The notes below the pieces were generated by a model. That model saw nothing but the letters and a program-made list of their open reading frames with translations, did no database searches and was not told the DNA's origin. This document shows, in pieces, positions 61,698 to 64,000 of a DNA stretch of 64,000 nt. The stretch's first letter is position 1. Each line of letters opens with the position of its first letter. This DNA is from Xenorhabdus anantnagensis (GTDB lineage Bacteria > Pseudomonadota > Gammaproteobacteria > Enterobacterales > Enterobacteriaceae). The translations under genes were made by a program, and so were the position numbers. The stretch lies in assembly GCF_028598555.1 (NCBI RefSeq), contig NZ_JAQRFN010000002.1:62001-126000 (forward strand), read 5' to 3'.

Positions 61698-62960
61698 ATG
61701 AAAAATAATTTTTCAATAGATGAAAATTCAATTTCAATATATTTTGAAAAAGACTTTTTCCAAATCTTAGAGCATGATGTCTTACCACCTGATGGTGACT
61801 GTATTAAGGCCATTGCTTTAGTCAGGGACAAAGAAGGAACACCCTTGCCAAATGTTTCAGTTGCTATTATTGAAAAAGAACACGCTTATTTTGACCATGT
61901 CAATATTTATCATTCTGATAAAGAAACCCCTGTCAGAATTCAAAAAATCGTTTCTAATCTGAATACTTTTATCATTACTTCAAATAATAATGGAGAATTA
62001 ATATTCTACGTTTACCCTAAAAAATTAACACCACTAATATTTCAAGTTGACTCTATGGTGATAAATGTTACAGGACGTATATCATCAAAGAATAAGATAT
62101 ATATCATAGATAATAACAAAGAAGATTTAACTCTTCCTCCACCTGACATACTCGGAGATGACGGAAAATTATGGGTGAATCCCAGCTCAAATTTCTTTAC
62201 GCTTTTGATTCAAGATTATCCTGATGCTAAAATAAATGACACTATACTATTTTTCATTGATAATAAATACGTGAATAAATTCTTTGTTGTTGAAGATATT
62301 AGTGCATTAGAAAATAGTTATATGACTTTTCCTTATAACCTTCTTACAAAAAATAAATCTGTTAATTTTTCTTATACTATTGTGAATAATATAGGCTTGA
62401 CCCGTTCTTCAACTCCCAAAAGTATAACATATTCTGGCGGAGCATATAATCAACCAACCGCTAACTTAGAAAGAACATATGACAGTTGTATAGTTTATAG
62501 CAGTGATGGCGATAGTGATGATAAAAACATGGTCAATACTTCAATTGTTGAAAAAGATATAGCGCACAGATGTAAAAACTCTCACCACGAAGGATTATTT
62601 GTTAAAATAATAGGAACCAGTGATCATAAAGATAAAACAAAAGTTCCATTTGGTGCTGAAGTGATATTAAATTTATATGTTAATAATTATCCAAATACAG
62701 TTTATCAGTCTAAGCTTAAGTTAATGCCATCTCAACCTGATAGCCATGATAGTAATACAGCAACATTACTGTTTGGTATTCCTTTTAATTATGTTGGGCA
62801 TATAGATAATGGCGAGATTTATTTTGACTTTCAGGTTAATTACTATGGGGATATTTCTTATGGTCAAATTTGGCAAGCCAGCCTTCATACAGTACGGCCA
62901 GGAGGAGAGCTTCCGGGGGATGCTTGCCCTGATGGTGTAACTTGGTCTGGTATATGGTGA
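61698..62960 (+). CDS. Leaderless beta/Ig-like protein, short array paralogue 3
   Basis: 420 residues. It lacks segment I (the roughly 130-residue N-terminal unit of its neighbours) and starts nearly directly with segment II (CIKAIALVRDKEGTPLPNVS, ITSNNNGELIFYVYPKK). Segment III (FFTLLIQDYPDAKINDTILF to FSYTIVNNIGLTRSSTPK) and segment IV (RTYDSCIVYSSDGD, GLFVKIIGTSDH, LLFGIPFNYVGH, EIYFDFQVNYYGDISYGQIW) follow. The end PGDACPDGVTW again has a cysteine near an acidic residue. Ribosome site AAGGCA; 128 bp after paralogue 2. No signal peptide. Either a natural short form or an N-terminal deletion. Confidence 0.7.
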   Translation: MKNNFSIDENSISIYFEKDFFQILEHDVLPPDGDCIKAIALVRDKEGTPLPNVSVAIIEKEHAYFDHVNIYHSDKETPVRIQKIVSNLNTFIITSNNNGELIFYVYPKKLTPLIFQVDSMVINVTGRISSKNKIYIIDNNKEDLTLPPPDILGDDGKLWVNPSSNFFTLLIQDYPDAKINDTILFFIDNKYVNKFFVVEDISALENSYMTFPYNLLTKNKSVNFSYTIVNNIGLTRSSTPKSITYSGGAYNQPTANLERTYDSCIVYSSDGDSDDKNMVNTSIVEKDIAHRCKNSHHEGLFVKIIGTSDHKDKTKVPFGAEVILNLYVNNYPNTVYQSKLKLMPSQPDSHDSNTATLLFGIPFNYVGHIDNGEIYFDFQVNYYGDISYGQIWQASLHTVRPGGELPGDACPDGVTWSGIW

Positions 62961-63056
62961 CCCAATTTTTCGATATTTAATCATAATATACTCATATGAC
63001 ACTAATTAGTTCTTTATAAAAACTATATAACTAATAAATTGTAAAAGAGGATGAAT

Positions 63057-64000
63057 ATGTTTAATAGCGATGAGGAAATTTATAGCTTGAATTTATCTGT
63101 TAATAATGACTCTGATGTTATCATTGGCCATAGGTTTTATCTTGATATAGAGATAATACCAAAAACAATAACAGAAAATCAATTTGATATAGAAATAAAG
63201 GATATCAGTGGGTTTAAACATATAGATGTCATTCACCCTATAAAATACCAACGGGATAAGAATTCATATAATATGAGTGTGCTATGTGTTGTCAATGATA
63301 ATGATTCAATAAAAGCAGGTGAAAATATATATTTTACACTCACTGGCATTAATAAAGTAGTAAGGTTTTATGCAAAAGATTTAGTCAAAAGTACGATTCA
63401 GTTGAAGAAAAATAAAAGTGTCTGTATGACACCGAATGATGATGATATAGATAATAATAAAGAACACTATATCAGTTATTGTACTACATTATTTGATACA
63501 AACGGTCAATTACTGAAAAACATTCCTGTTCAAATTTTTTCTGAAAATAAAGAGGACATAGAAAGAAGTATCATCATCACGACTGATCCTGACAAGCCAG
63601 AACAAAAACCTGAAATCATTAAGCCCCATAATGATGGGGACAAAATTGAGGTGATCATTACTAGTGGTGAGGACGGAAAAGTGAAATTTCGTGTATATCC
63701 CATTATGAATACACCTGTTGTTATAGATTTGATCAGTAAAATAGAAGGGGTAGCTGAATATCATTCCGGTACTATACATATGGTTTCTATTTTTCCATCT
63801 GATAATAATACGTTACCTAATCCCCCATATATTCCCGAATTATCTGGAAATTTATTGAGTAGTGATGGCCGAAAATTTTTTGACATTCAGATTGATTCTT
63901 ATCCAAATGTATCAATGACAGACTGTATTTTATTTTTCAATAAAAAAAATAATGACAGCTCTTTTGATCCAGAAGGGTTAATATTGCCCGTAAAAAAAAT
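63057..64000 (+). CDS. Leaderless beta/Ig-like protein, array paralogue 4 (cut by window edge)
   Basis: The frame is open from the ATG at 63057 to the last base of the window, over 314 codons. AAAAGAGG 6 bp before 63057 decides this start; the ATG at 63051 is too close to the ribosome site. Segment I is visible (SDVIIGHRFYLDIEIIPKTI, very like DIIIGQSVYLTVTL of paralogue 2). Segment II contains ISYCTTLFDTNGQLLKNIPV and SGEDGKVKFRVYP; the start of segment III is FFDIQIDSYPNVSMTDCILF. No signal peptide. 96 bp after paralogue 3. The C-terminal segment IV lies outside the window, so the array may have further members. Confidence 0.72.
   Translation, partial: MFNSDEEIYSLNLSVNNDSDVIIGHRFYLDIEIIPKTITENQFDIEIKDISGFKHIDVIHPIKYQRDKNSYNMSVLCVVNDNDSIKAGENIYFTLTGINKVVRFYAKDLVKSTIQLKKNKSVCMTPNDDDIDNNKEHYISYCTTLFDTNGQLLKNIPVQIFSENKEDIERSIIITTDPDKPEQKPEIIKPHNDGDKIEVIITSGEDGKVKFRVYPIMNTPVVIDLISKIEGVAEYHSGTIHMVSIFPSDNNTLPNPPYIPELSGNLLSSDGRKFFDIQIDSYPNVSMTDCILFFNKKNNDSSFDPEGLILPVKK

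Overview
The window looks like a chromosomal segment of an enterobacterium of the order Enterobacterales, most plausibly Xenorhabdus or Photorhabdus (Morganellaceae). This is inferred from protein similarity recalled from memory, E. coli-like order in the core genes, an AT-rich base composition outside them, decayed IS fragments, and a secreted/adhesin-type accessory region. No database search was possible, so the genus is an inference.

Left core block (1-27850). It runs csdE (partial) - tcdA - mltA - three tandem initiator tRNA genes - amiC - argA - recD/recB/ptrA/recC - ppdC/ygdB/ppdB/ppdA - (yaiI, IS1 relic, AlaX-like gene) - thyA/lgt - (orphan immunity-type gene plus toxin relic) - ptsP - rppH. 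This matches the E. coli order around recBCD-thyA-ptsP, with small insertions. argA carries two ARG boxes with 3-bp spacing directly upstream of its start. recC-ptrA-recB-recD is one compact minus-strand unit with 4-bp overlaps.

Right core block (27971-49778). A TPP riboswitch precedes thiBPQ. Two accessory genes follow (a PMT-type glycosyltransferase and a DUF6880-like helical-repeat protein), then polB with a LexA-type box, rapA, rluA, djlA, lptD-surA-pdxA-rsmA-apaG-apaH and folA. This is the E. coli 1-1.6 minute cluster. The two blocks are far apart in E. coli, so rppH|thiB is a rearrangement junction.

Accessory block (about 49.8-64 kb). It is AT-rich and encodes a secreted halovibrin-like protein, a leaderless beta-domain protein preceded by a hexanucleotide repeat tract, a 1357-residue inverse autotransporter (intimin/invasin type) with Ig-like repeats, and an IS3 relic. 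It ends with four tandem paralogues of a leaderless multi-domain beta/Ig-like protein (the last runs off the window edge). I do not recognise this array as a described system, and it is the best candidate for something new here.

A recurrent feature is short tandem repeats of 15-16 bp at gene ends and in spacers (initiator tRNA spacer, recC stop, polB coding region, rapA stop, rluA-djlA gap). No CRISPR array, prophage or complete insertion sequence was found.
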